DNA of 64,000 nt, from NCBI GenBank assembly GCA_016936975.1, contig JAFGWU010000082.1, positions 62,001 to 126,000 on the forward strand. Direction: 5' to 3'. Of this stretch, positions 17,419 to 24,388 are shown piece after piece. The stretch is from Bacteroidales bacterium (GTDB lineage: Bacteria > Bacteroidota > Bacteroidia > Bacteroidales > GCA-2748055). Every line of letters starts with the position of its first letter. Position 1 is the first letter of the stretch. Position numbers and translations under genes: made by a program. The notes below the pieces were generated by a model, which had not been told where the DNA came from, did no database searches, and saw nothing but the letters and a program-made list of their open reading frames with translations.

Positions 17419-19117
17419 ATTTTTTCCGTCTCCGGTAATAAAATCCCGCGCCGGACAGGGCCAGCAGAACCGGCGGTAAAACGGTATTGAACAGCACCCA
17501 GAAGATCCTTCTTCCCCTGTCGTTTATCATCTCCTGGTCGAGCAAACGGAGCCTGAACTCCCTGGATCGCAGTTCCATGATACCGGATTGGTCGGTCATA
17601 TAGTTTACCAGGTTCAGGATGAACTCCCTGTTTCCGAAGGTCTGCCTCGAATATTTATCATAGCCGAGCGGCCGGGCCACATATCTTCCGCCCGAGAACT
17701 CCACCTCATTCCGTATCATATCCCCGTCACCCGAAACAAAAACCGATGCCGGTCTGCTGCTCGCGATAATTTCCGCATCCGGGGGGGTAACGCCGCCGGG
17801 CACCGCGTAATTTTTGTAGAACGAGGGGAACGAACCTTCCAGGAGCACGCCCACCGGCAGTCCTGACTGGCTGAAAAAGGCCGGGTTGAGTTCCCGGGTG
17901 ATCTCTTCCATCCTGATCTGCAGGGGAACCTTCATCCGGTTGCTGTTTGGCGAAGTGGTCAGGATGGCTGTTTTCTTCACATCCCCGGGGAGCGCATCCA
18001 GGGTATCCAGGACCGACACGAACTCCGTTTTCACATAATTCAGGGACCGGGTCACGGGATGGTCCTGCGGACCGCTCAGCAGGGGCAGATATATCCAGGG
18101 CATCATCCTGAACTCAGCCTGCTGTCCGGCCGGCGCCACATTAACGGGCACCAGGTTACACTGCATGTCCACGGCCAGGTTATAGTCAATCCTGATGCCG
18201 TATTTAAAAAGAAGATCCTCCAATCCGACGGGATTGGCCAGGGCATAGGTCATCCTCGATTGCAGGCTGTCGGCCGGGGAGATAACCGGGTCCAGGAAGA
18301 AGAGGACGTTTCCGCCACGCATGATGTACTGATCGATGGCAAACCGGTCCCGTTCACTGAAAGGCCGTGTGGGCTGGGCAATGATTATCGCCCTGTAATT
18401 GAGCAATGCCTCCAGGTTCCCGTTGATGTGTCCGCGATCGACCTGGAAGAAGTTCCTGAGCTCGTTCATGATGCTGTGGGTCTGAAGGGAGTCCAACTCC
18501 CCATGCCCCTCGATGAAGGCAATCATGGGGATCTCCTTCACCGTCAGGCTCTGAATGGCACGGATGAATTCATACTCCAGGGCCTGAACCGAATTGTTAA
18601 GGTTGACCTCATGGGAAAGGGCCGGGTTATTTTTCAGCAGGTTGACGGGGATCTCATACCCCCTGTAACTGAGGATCGCCCCGGGGAAGATGATCCTGTC
18701 CGTCTTGCCTCCCTCCCGGTCACGCATCATCACGTTCGTCACGTTCAGCCCCATATTGTAAAGCTCCGTGATCATTCTCTGCCTCACCGCAGGATCAGAC
18801 TCGTCGTAGAGATTGACAAACGTGTACTGAATCCGGTTGCCCCCGTATGCCCGGAACTCATCCAGCAGTTCCCTGATGGATTGACGGAACTGTACAAATC
18901 CGCCCGGGAGCTCTCCATCCAGGTATACCCTGATCAGTACCACGTCGTCGAGCTCTTTCAACAGCTCTTTTGAAGGGCGTGAGAGGGTGTATCGCTTTTC
19001 GGAGGTGAGGTCCACCCTGAAAAAAGCGGCGGAAGAGAGCGCGGCTACGACCACCACCGCGAGAAATACCGCGACGAGCTGCAGCAGATGCTTATTTCTG
19101 AGATGCTTCCTGTTCAT
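17408..19117 (-). CDS. gldG: gliding-associated ABC component GldG
   Basis: The 569-residue protein has an N-terminal membrane helix (LLQLVAVFLAVVVVAALSSAAFF), the block VDLTSEKRYTLSRPSKELL, a large periplasmic domain of the GldG / ABC-type uncharacterised transport family, and a C-terminal helix (VLFNTVLPPVLLALSGAGFYY) before a basic tail. In Flavobacterium GldG works with GldF and the ATPase GldA in an ABC complex associated with gliding. It is six bases downstream of gldF. The window has no gldA, which is also unlinked in other genomes. Gliding itself is not implied; many non-gliding Bacteroidota keep this pair. Confidence 0.93.
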   Translation of the reverse strand: MNRKHLRNKHLLQLVAVFLAVVVVAALSSAAFFRVDLTSEKRYTLSRPSKELLKELDDVVLIRVYLDGELPGGFVQFRQSIRELLDEFRAYGGNRIQYTFVNLYDESDPAVRQRMITELYNMGLNVTNVMMRDREGGKTDRIIFPGAILSYRGYEIPVNLLKNNPALSHEVNLNNSVQALEYEFIRAIQSLTVKEIPMIAFIEGHGELDSLQTHSIMNELRNFFQVDRGHINGNLEALLNYRAIIIAQPTRPFSERDRFAIDQYIMRGGNVLFFLDPVISPADSLQSRMTYALANPVGLEDLLFKYGIRIDYNLAVDMQCNLVPVNVAPAGQQAEFRMMPWIYLPLLSGPQDHPVTRSLNYVKTEFVSVLDTLDALPGDVKKTAILTTSPNSNRMKVPLQIRMEEITRELNPAFFSQSGLPVGVLLEGSFPSFYKNYAVPGGVTPPDAEIIASSRPASVFVSGDGDMIRNEVEFSGGRYVARPLGYDKYSRQTFGNREFILNLVNYMTDQSGIMELRSREFRLRLLDQEMINDRGRRIFWVLFNTVLPPVLLALSGAGFYYRRRKKYGG

Positions 19118-19123
19118 AACCTT

Positions 19124-19855
19124 TTACCATTTCCTGCTCAGCAATACCGTCCGGGAGGAGGTGTTGAAAATGACCATCACCCCGAAAAACCAGACGAGGT
19201 CCCGGGAATCGATCACGCCCCTGCTGACCGATTCATAATGATAGAGCAATCCGATCCTTGAAACCGTGAACCCCAGGGAGCCGGAGTTGAAAACCGTTGC
19301 CAGCTGGTCAAAGCCCCAGGTTACCAGCAGGGAAAAAAATACCGCCATCACAAAAGCCACTGCCTGGTTATCGGTGAGGGATGAGGCAAACACCCCGATG
19401 GAGGCATAAACGCCGGCAAGCAGAAACAACCCGATATAGGATCCCCAGGTCCCCCCCGTGTCAATATTGCCGGGCGGACTGCCCAGTTTCCATACAGAGA
19501 AGAAATAGAGCAGGGTGGGAAGGATCGCCAAGATCGCCAGCAACCAGGAGGCGAAAAATTTTGACAGCACCAGCGTGGTTTCGGTAACCGGACGGCTCAG
19601 CAGCAGTTCGAGGGTGCCCAGTTTTTTCTCATCGGCAAACATGCGCATGGTAATGGCCGGGATAAGAAACAGGAACACCCAGGGCGCCATCATAAAAAGC
19701 GGATCGAGCGAGGCATAATTCCCTTCCAGGATATTCAACGGTGTCCGGAATACCCATATCAGCAAGCCATTGGCCAGAAGGAAAAAGAATATGACCACGT
19801 AGCCCAGGATGGTGCTGAAGAAATTACTGACCTCTTTTCTGAATAGTACCCACAT
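19124..19855 (-). CDS. gldF: gliding-associated ABC permease GldF
   Basis: A 243-residue ABC-2-type permease with six hydrophobic segments, starting MWVLFRKEVSNFFSTILGYVV and carrying the ABC-2 hallmark RMFADEKKLGTLELLLSRPV near residue 70. This matches GldF in sequence pattern and length. It lies directly before gldG (six bases) and 38 bases after the SpoIID-like gene, and is probably part of the long surE-lpxB run. It needs a cytoplasmic ATPase partner that is not in this window. Confidence 0.93.
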   Translation of the reverse strand: MWVLFRKEVSNFFSTILGYVVIFFFLLANGLLIWVFRTPLNILEGNYASLDPLFMMAPWVFLFLIPAITMRMFADEKKLGTLELLLSRPVTETTLVLSKFFASWLLAILAILPTLLYFFSVWKLGSPPGNIDTGGTWGSYIGLFLLAGVYASIGVFASSLTDNQAVAFVMAVFFSLLVTWGFDQLATVFNSGSLGFTVSRIGLLYHYESVSRGVIDSRDLVWFFGVMVIFNTSSRTVLLSRKW

Positions 19856-19893
19856 GATTACTCAACGCAATAATTATGTTTTACGTGTCCTTT

Positions 19894-21063
19894 TCACCGG
19901 AATTGTACATCCGGGAGGCTGTATGCCGGCAAATCCCCGAAATCCATAAGCTTCACATTATAAAAATAGAAGTGCAGGATGTCCCGGTAAAGATAACCGT
20001 CTCTGGCCATCTTCATGGCGCCCTCCTGGCTCATCCCGATCCCGTGACCATATCCTTTGCCCCAGATGATGATCGAGTCCCCTTCCGGGAACATGTCGAA
20101 AAACGACGATTTGAACCCCCAGTCCTCCCGTATCTTGGTCATCAGCATCGAATCCCGGTCGAGAATAAAATACTTCTTCCTGCGCATCTGTTCGATATAG
20201 ATGATCTCATCCGGCATCTTATGTACCGATTTCATTCCGTTCCTGATGAGATAATTCTTCCAGTCCCTGAAGGAGATGGTATCGCTCCATTTCGCATTCG
20301 GCTGATGAAGGGAGTAGGGATCCACCACCGACTGCAGGCAGGGATGGTTCGTCACCCAGACATCGGCGGCCCGCTGGGTCTGCCCTCCGCTGTTGGAGTG
20401 GTAGGCTGCGACAATGAGCTGGTGGTTGCTGTCGGTGAGAACCTCTCCGGTTGTTTCGACGACAGCCTCCAGAATCGCCGGGTTGTAGATACTCTTCCCC
20501 CGGTAAGCCTGGCAATGAACCCCGTCACATAGTGCATATCCTTCCGTTTCGTGGCGGTCGAGGTATTTCACCGCATAGGTCCTGCACAAAACCGACTGTG
20601 CCTTGTAGAACTCCGGTTCGGCGTTGGGTCCGGCTTCCGCTTCCACCACACCGGCAAGATATTTATCAAAGTCCACAAGATTGACCAGGGTGATGAATCG
20701 GTCACCGCCCCTCAGAATCAGGTTATCATCATAGGTACGGCTCTCCAGTGCCGGCTCTATCGGGCGAATCCGGAAGGAGGAACCTAGGGCCATGTAATTC
20801 AGTCTGATCTCCATGAAGGACCCGTATTCCCGGTCTGAATCGTGCAGTACCAGGCTGTCGTTCTCAAGACGGACGAACAGGAGTTCGCCCTCTTCCATGG
20901 TGCCGATAATCTCATCCCCCGATTCAATGTGGTAGGTCCCGGTGGAACAGGAGATCACCACCGAACTTATCACCCGGTCGTGATACAGCCCGACAGGGAT
21001 CGATCGGGCCTCAGCATTAAAGAGGCAGGTAAAGATAGCCGGTAAGATTAAGCAGTATCTCAT
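19894..21063 (-). CDS. SpoIID/LytB-domain protein, secreted
   Basis: A 389-residue exported protein: signal peptide MRYCLILPAIFTCLFNAEA, then a SpoIID domain with LDKYLAGVVEAEAG, FYKAQSVLCRTYAV and the C-terminal GKGYGHGIGMSQEGAMKMA. In Bacillus, SpoIID is a peptidoglycan lytic transglycosylase; in Bacteroidota the relatives are assumed to act on cell wall, without a sporulation role. The ORF track starts two codons earlier (MVM); I chose the second ATG because the signal peptide begins there. It abuts lpxB (0-6 bases), a common Bacteroidota neighbour, and precedes gldF. Confidence 0.92.
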   Translation of the reverse strand: MRYCLILPAIFTCLFNAEARSIPVGLYHDRVISSVVISCSTGTYHIESGDEIIGTMEEGELLFVRLENDSLVLHDSDREYGSFMEIRLNYMALGSSFRIRPIEPALESRTYDDNLILRGGDRFITLVNLVDFDKYLAGVVEAEAGPNAEPEFYKAQSVLCRTYAVKYLDRHETEGYALCDGVHCQAYRGKSIYNPAILEAVVETTGEVLTDSNHQLIVAAYHSNSGGQTQRAADVWVTNHPCLQSVVDPYSLHQPNAKWSDTISFRDWKNYLIRNGMKSVHKMPDEIIYIEQMRRKKYFILDRDSMLMTKIREDWGFKSSFFDMFPEGDSIIIWGKGYGHGIGMSQEGAMKMARDGYLYRDILHFYFYNVKLMDFGDLPAYSLPDVQFR

Positions 21064-21069
21064 AACCAT

Positions 21070-22185
21070 TCATGATTTTAACAATGCCACCATCCGTTTG
21101 CCGAGCCGGTCGGAAACACCCGGACTTCCGAGCTTACCCCGAACGACGGCATATCCCTCGCAAATCGCTTTCCGGTATTCCGGATCGTACAGGAGCCTTT
21201 TCAGTTCCTCCAACACCCGTTCAAGCATCGCACCCTGCAGGACTTCTTTCACCAGTTCCCCGCCGTAGATAAGATTCACCTGGCTGATGAAAGGTACATG
21301 CACCAGCCGCCGGGCAATCATATAGGCAAGGGGATTGGTTTTGTAAATCACAACCTGCGGGAGATTGAACAGGGCCGACTCCAGTGTGGCCGTTCCCGAT
21401 GTGATGATACCCGCAAACGCGTTGGAGAGGAGATCGTAGGTGCGGTTGTAAACCAGCCTGATATCGTGATGGCCTATCAGGTGCCGGTAATGGTTCACAT
21501 CCACCGATGCCGAACCGGCCACCACAAACTGAAAATCCGGGTAATGATCTGCCAGCGGAATCATCAGGGGCAGCAGGGCATCTATCTCCTGCTTCCGGCT
21601 CCCGGTAAGCAGGGCCACAATGGGACGCGGGTCGAGATGCGCCTCCTCCCTGAATCGGGATCCCTCCGGGGCAGCCGCCCTGTAGCGTTCAACTGCATCC
21701 ATCAGCGGGTTCCCCAGAAATTCTGCCTCCACGCCATTCTCCGCCAGGAAATCAACTTCAAAGGGAAAAATGACAAACCGCCTGTCGGTATAACGCCTGA
21801 GCGTATGAACCCTGTTCTTTTTCCAGGCCCAGACAGTCGGGGTGATATAGTAAAAGACCTTCATCCCCGCTGATGCGGCAAACTTTGCCAGGCGAAGGTT
21901 CACGCCGGGATAATCGACCAGGATGTTGACATCTGCATCGAAAGTGCGCATCTCCCTTTTGATCTCCCCAATATGGCCGAGGATTTTCCTGATGTTCAGA
22001 ACTGCCTCCAGCATCATATAACTGGTCTCCCTGAAATGCTTGATCATGCCGGGATAAACCCCCTGCATCAGGTCCCCGCCGACAAATTTAAAGGATGCCT
22101 CCGGGTCGGCTTTCATGATCCCTTTCATCAGGTTGGATGCATGAAGGTCCCCCGATGCCTCTCCAACAACCAGAAAATACTTCAT
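21070..22185 (-). CDS. lpxB: lipid-A-disaccharide synthase
   Basis: A glycosyltransferase of family GT19 that joins UDP-diacylglucosamine and lipid X to form the lipid A disaccharide at the inner membrane. Family motifs include VGEASGDLHASNL at the start, YITPTVWAWKKNR, LLTGSRKQEI and SGTATLESALF. The length of 371 is normal. It sits six bases after a small membrane-protein gene and surE, and is directly followed by the SpoIID-like gene, so envelope-building functions are grouped in one run. Confidence 0.96.
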   Translation of the reverse strand: MKYFLVVGEASGDLHASNLMKGIMKADPEASFKFVGGDLMQGVYPGMIKHFRETSYMMLEAVLNIRKILGHIGEIKREMRTFDADVNILVDYPGVNLRLAKFAASAGMKVFYYITPTVWAWKKNRVHTLRRYTDRRFVIFPFEVDFLAENGVEAEFLGNPLMDAVERYRAAAPEGSRFREEAHLDPRPIVALLTGSRKQEIDALLPLMIPLADHYPDFQFVVAGSASVDVNHYRHLIGHHDIRLVYNRTYDLLSNAFAGIITSGTATLESALFNLPQVVIYKTNPLAYMIARRLVHVPFISQVNLIYGGELVKEVLQGAMLERVLEELKRLLYDPEYRKAICEGYAVVRGKLGSPGVSDRLGKRMVALLKS

Positions 22186-22191
22186 CCCCTC

Positions 22192-22485
22192 TCAGGAAAA
22201 TTTTAAGATTAACATCACAAACGCCACGATAAAAGTGGCAAATATCACGCCTTTTGCGGAATTGTTCATGTTCAGCCAGGTAAAGACAAAAAACAGCAAC
22301 AGGTTGGGGATCACCGAAAGGCTGACAATCTTCGACAGGATCCCCATCTGCTGAAACTCAACGATCAGCCTGCCGAAATCGCGGTCGTACCGAGTTGCCA
22401 GTATCACAAAAAAGGTGACCACCGGGACCAGGATGCCGGGCAGGAGGCCCGTCAACAGCGTGTCAAACCTGCTTGCTCTCTTCAT
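22192..22485 (-). CDS. small membrane protein of unknown function
   Basis: The 97-residue protein has three predicted membrane segments: LLPGILVPVVTFFVILA, IVSLSVIPNLLLFFVFTWL and GVIFATFIVAFVMLILKF, joined by the polar loop RYDRDFGRLIVEFQQMG. I do not recognise a named family. It overlaps the 3' end of surE by 23 bases and is six bases before lpxB, so it is very likely translated from the same message. Its position between surE and lpxB suggests an envelope role, but nothing in the sequence shows a specific one. Confidence 0.82.
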   Translation of the reverse strand: MKRASRFDTLLTGLLPGILVPVVTFFVILATRYDRDFGRLIVEFQQMGILSKIVSLSVIPNLLLFFVFTWLNMNNSAKGVIFATFIVAFVMLILKFS

Positions 22486-23275
22486 TGCTGATGTCTGCTT
22501 TTTCCCATCCTTTCAGTTCACGGATCAGGGCATGATTGGTAAAATCCACATTCACCGGAACGATGGAGGCATAATTATTTTTCAGTGCCCATTCGTCGGT
22601 ATCTTCAGCCTCCGGCTCCCTGTTGCTGAAGAACCCGGTGAGCCAGTAATACTCCCTTCCATGCGGGTCCACCCGTCTGTCAAACTCCTCCTGCCAGTAT
22701 CCGTCGGCCTGCCTGCATATTCTCAGTCCGAGAAACTCAGGCTCCGGAATGGCCGGGATATTCACGTTCAGGCAGATCCTTCGGGGCAATCCGTTCTTCA
22801 GCATCTGTTCGATGATGTGCTCCGCCACCTTACCGGCGAGATTAAAATTAGCATCCTGACTGTAATCCAGCAGTGAGAATCCGACAGAGGGGACATTGTT
22901 GATGGCCCCTTCAATAGCAGCAGCCATGGTCCCGCTGTAAACCACACTGGTGGATGCATTCGATCCGTGGTTGATCCCCGACAGCAGCAGGTCGGGCTTT
23001 CTCTTCAGCAGGGAGTTGAATGCCAGCTTGACCCCATCCACCGGGGTGCCGTTCAAGACGTAACATGACAATCCCTCCTCTTCCTTCCTGAGCCGCGGTC
23101 TCAACGGGGTCTTGGTCGTGATGGCATGCGACATGCCCGACATCGGTTCTTCCGCAGAAATCACCACCACATTGCCAAACTTCATCGCCGCTTCCGTCAG
23201 CCTGCTGATCCCCCTGGCCCGGTACCCGTCGTCGTTGGTGACAAGGATCAGGGGACGGTTATTCTCTCCACCCAT
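22463..23275 (-). CDS. surE: 5'/3'-nucleotidase SurE
   Basis: A metal-dependent nucleoside monophosphatase. From the start at 23275 the protein (270 residues) begins MGGENNRPLILVTNDDGYRA with the catalytic aspartates D15 and D16, then has SGMSHAITTKTPLR and the metal ligand in LSGINHGSNAS. The ORF track extends the frame to 23326 (MCALHFRYF), but a -7 promoter box lies between the two candidate starts and the extension has no family counterpart, so I use the later ATG. It is the first gene of the long minus-strand run through lpxB and gldFG. Confidence 0.95.
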   Translation of the reverse strand: MGGENNRPLILVTNDDGYRARGISRLTEAAMKFGNVVVISAEEPMSGMSHAITTKTPLRPRLRKEEEGLSCYVLNGTPVDGVKLAFNSLLKRKPDLLLSGINHGSNASTSVVYSGTMAAAIEGAINNVPSVGFSLLDYSQDANFNLAGKVAEHIIEQMLKNGLPRRICLNVNIPAIPEPEFLGLRICRQADGYWQEEFDRRVDPHGREYYWLTGFFSNREPEAEDTDEWALKNNYASIVPVNVDFTNHALIRELKGWEKADISNEESKQV

Positions 23276-23297
23276 AGTTCTGAATTTATTTAAGGTA

Positions 23298-23327
23298 CAA
23301 AAATACCTAAAATGCAATGCGCACAAA
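23298..23327 (-). promoter_or_regulatory. promoter of the surE-lpxB-gldFG run
   Basis: On the minus strand TTTG (23327-23324) and TATTTTTG (23305-23298) are separated by 18 bases. Both match the Bacteroidota -33 TTTG and -7 TAnnTTTG boxes at the usual spacing. The ATG of surE at 23275 is 22 bases below the -7 box. This pair also argues against the longer surE start at 23326. Confidence 0.65.
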
Positions 23328-23407
23328 AATTATTGTGAGAAAAGGTTCAGGGTTAGTGAGACTACAGATTCAGTAGAGAAACGAACTGAATCTGTTATGT
23401 CGAACTT

Positions 23408-23428
23408 ATCCCGAACTTGTTTCGGGAT
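23408..23428. repeat. palindrome ATCCCGAA-CTTGT-TTCGGGAT
   Basis: A perfect 8-bp stem with the five-base loop CTTGT. The same loop with a changed stem pair (GTCCTGAA-CTTGT-TTCAGGAC) occurs on the minus strand at 36183-36203. Two paired differences between the stems keep base pairing, which suggests a dispersed hairpin family rather than chance. Confidence 0.65.
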
Positions 23429-23430
23429 CT

Positions 23431-23515
23431 GGTTCCCGGTTCTCATGTTTCATTTAAACGGAGTAAATATATTAAACCGTTGATATTCCACGCCAGGCAT
23501 GGCGTGGCTACAACC
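23431..23515. repeat. composite repeat copy B: heptamers, AAACGGAGTAAAT block, palindrome
   Basis: Contains GGTTCCC and GGTTCTC (23431-23444), then TTCATTTAAACGGAGTAAAT (to 23468), 14 variable bases, and ATATTCCACGCCAGGCATGGC with GTGGCTACAACC. The core CCACGCCA-GGCA-TGGCGTGG is an 8-bp stem. The stretch 23449-23514 aligns without gaps to copy C (30534-30599), about 54 of 66 positions identical by hand count. Confidence 0.75.
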
Positions 23516-23565
23516 TACTGCCTACTGCCTACAGTCTACTGCTGCCTAATGCCTGCTGCTTACTG
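23515..23565. repeat. CTACTGC-type heptamer array
   Basis: Seven units in strict 7-nt phase: CTACTGC, CTACTGC, CTACAGT, CTACTGC, TGCCTAA, TGCCTGC, TGCTTAC. The reverse complement (TAGGCAG) is the same unit family as the array at the pheT 3' end. The array starts directly at the end of the palindrome module. Confidence 0.75.
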
Positions 23566-23697
23566 GTTCATGGTTTCATTTGGAATATTGAATCTGAAGA
23601 CTGACATTTGCAGAATATTTGGGTTGGGTTATTTGACATTTTTGGCCGGTCCGAGACATGAATCCCGGATAAAACCTATCAGTTTGGGAGTAACCCC

Positions 23698-23844
23698 ATG
23701 AAGGTTGTACACAGCACTCTGAAGGTCGTGTACAGCCCTTTGAAGGTCATGCACAGCGCTGTGCAAGGCAGTTTTTGCGGTCGGACGATCGGTTTCTGCG
23801 GGGTGACAGCCGGTTTCAGCAGGGTAACGATCGGCTTCTGGGGG
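23698..23844. repeat. 21-nt tandem array, seven units, with an ORF across it
   Basis: Seven 21-nt units in phase. The first three are of one type (consensus close to CTGAAGGTCGTGTACAGCCCT); units 5-7 are of another (GTAACGATCGGTTTCTGCGGG-like), and unit 4 is intermediate. A partial second-type unit (ATCAGTTTGGGAGTAACCCC) precedes them. The plus-strand frame 23698-23895 reads through as seven-residue repeats (LKVVYSP, VTIGFWG and variants), but lacks a recognisable start signal or family. I treat the ORF as a by-product of the array. Confidence 0.75.
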
Positions 23845-23906
23845 AGGTCAGCCCAGGCAAAGCGTGACTGCAGCCAACCGGGTTATGAAACTTAAAAAAA
23901 CATGCA

Positions 23907-24332
23907 ATGCACATACAGGTTGATATCCTTGAAAAGGAGAGTCTGCCGGATCACAAGCTCACCTATGTGGTGATGGGTGCCCGGTACAACAACATCTGGG
24001 TATTTGTAAGACACCGGGAACGGATTACCTGGGAGATGCCGGCGGGGCATATTGAGCCAGGGGAACTGCCCGATGAGGCGGCGGAGAGGGAACTGACGGA
24101 AGAAACCGGGGCCTCCCGCTACACCCTCCGGTGCCTCCACGATTATGCTGTCACGACAAACCATGGAAAAGCCTTTGGCCGGCTTTACCTTGCAGAGATA
24201 GAAGTTATGAATCCCCTCCCCGGTTACGAAATCGGCGAACGGCTGTTCTCGGATCACCTGCCCGCCTCCCTGACCTATCCGGACGTACAACGGGTGCTCT
24301 TTGCAAAGGTGCTGGAATTTAAAGGTTCGTGA
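23907..24332 (+). CDS. NUDIX hydrolase
   Basis: A 141-residue pyrophosphohydrolase with a complete Nudix box at residues 47-69: GHIEPGELPDEAAE followed by RELTEETGA, matching GX5EX7REUXEEXGU with all metal-binding glutamates present. The rest resembles small bacterial Nudix proteins of 130-150 residues that hydrolyse nucleoside diphosphate derivatives; the substrate is unknown. It is free-standing, just after the repeat-rich spacer and 56 bases before the pheT start. No promoter box was clear. Confidence 0.92.
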   Translation: MHIQVDILEKESLPDHKLTYVVMGARYNNIWVFVRHRERITWEMPAGHIEPGELPDEAAERELTEETGASRYTLRCLHDYAVTTNHGKAFGRLYLAEIEVMNPLPGYEIGERLFSDHLPASLTYPDVQRVLFAKVLEFKGS

Positions 24333-24356
24333 TACCTTAAAATGATTGAAAAAACC

Positions 24357-24364
24357 TATTTTTG
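24357..24364 (+). promoter_or_regulatory. candidate -7 box of pheT
   Basis: TATTTTTG fits TAnnTTTG and ends 24 bases before the ATG at 24389. The ORF-track start (TTG at 24362) lies inside this box, which argues for the later ATG. A -33 box is not clear. Confidence 0.45.
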
Positions 24365-24388
24365 CAGGTCAGATGCAATATTTTTGGT

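Larger units (their letters stand above)
23328..23906. other. gene-free spacer packed with repeats
   Basis: About 580 bases between the surE promoter and the NUDIX gene. In order it holds an 8-bp-stem hairpin, two GGTTCCC-type heptamers, the conserved AAACGGAGTAAAT block, a perfect palindrome module, seven CTACTGC-type heptamers, an apparently plain stretch (23566-23675), and a 21-nt tandem array. The only ORF with a start (23698-23895) is built from the 21-nt array. I see no convincing gene here. Confidence 0.75.

Noticed and set aside
17408-19855. Proof of gliding motility
   Set aside because: GldF and GldG alone occur in non-gliding Bacteroidota and no gldA or adhesin gene is in the window.
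22463-23326. surE start at 23326 (ORF track)
   Set aside because: A promoter pair lies downstream of that codon and the extension has no family match; the ATG at 23275 is used.
23698-23844. CRISPR array
   Set aside because: The 21-nt units follow each other without spacers, vary in sequence, and no cas gene is in the window.
23698-23895. Small protein-coding gene of 65 residues
   Set aside because: The frame is built from the tandem array, has no recognisable family, and no promoter or ribosome-site evidence; I list only the repeat.
24362-24388. pheT start at TTG 24362
   Set aside because: The codon lies in the -7 box and the family start MKISYNWL is at 24389.
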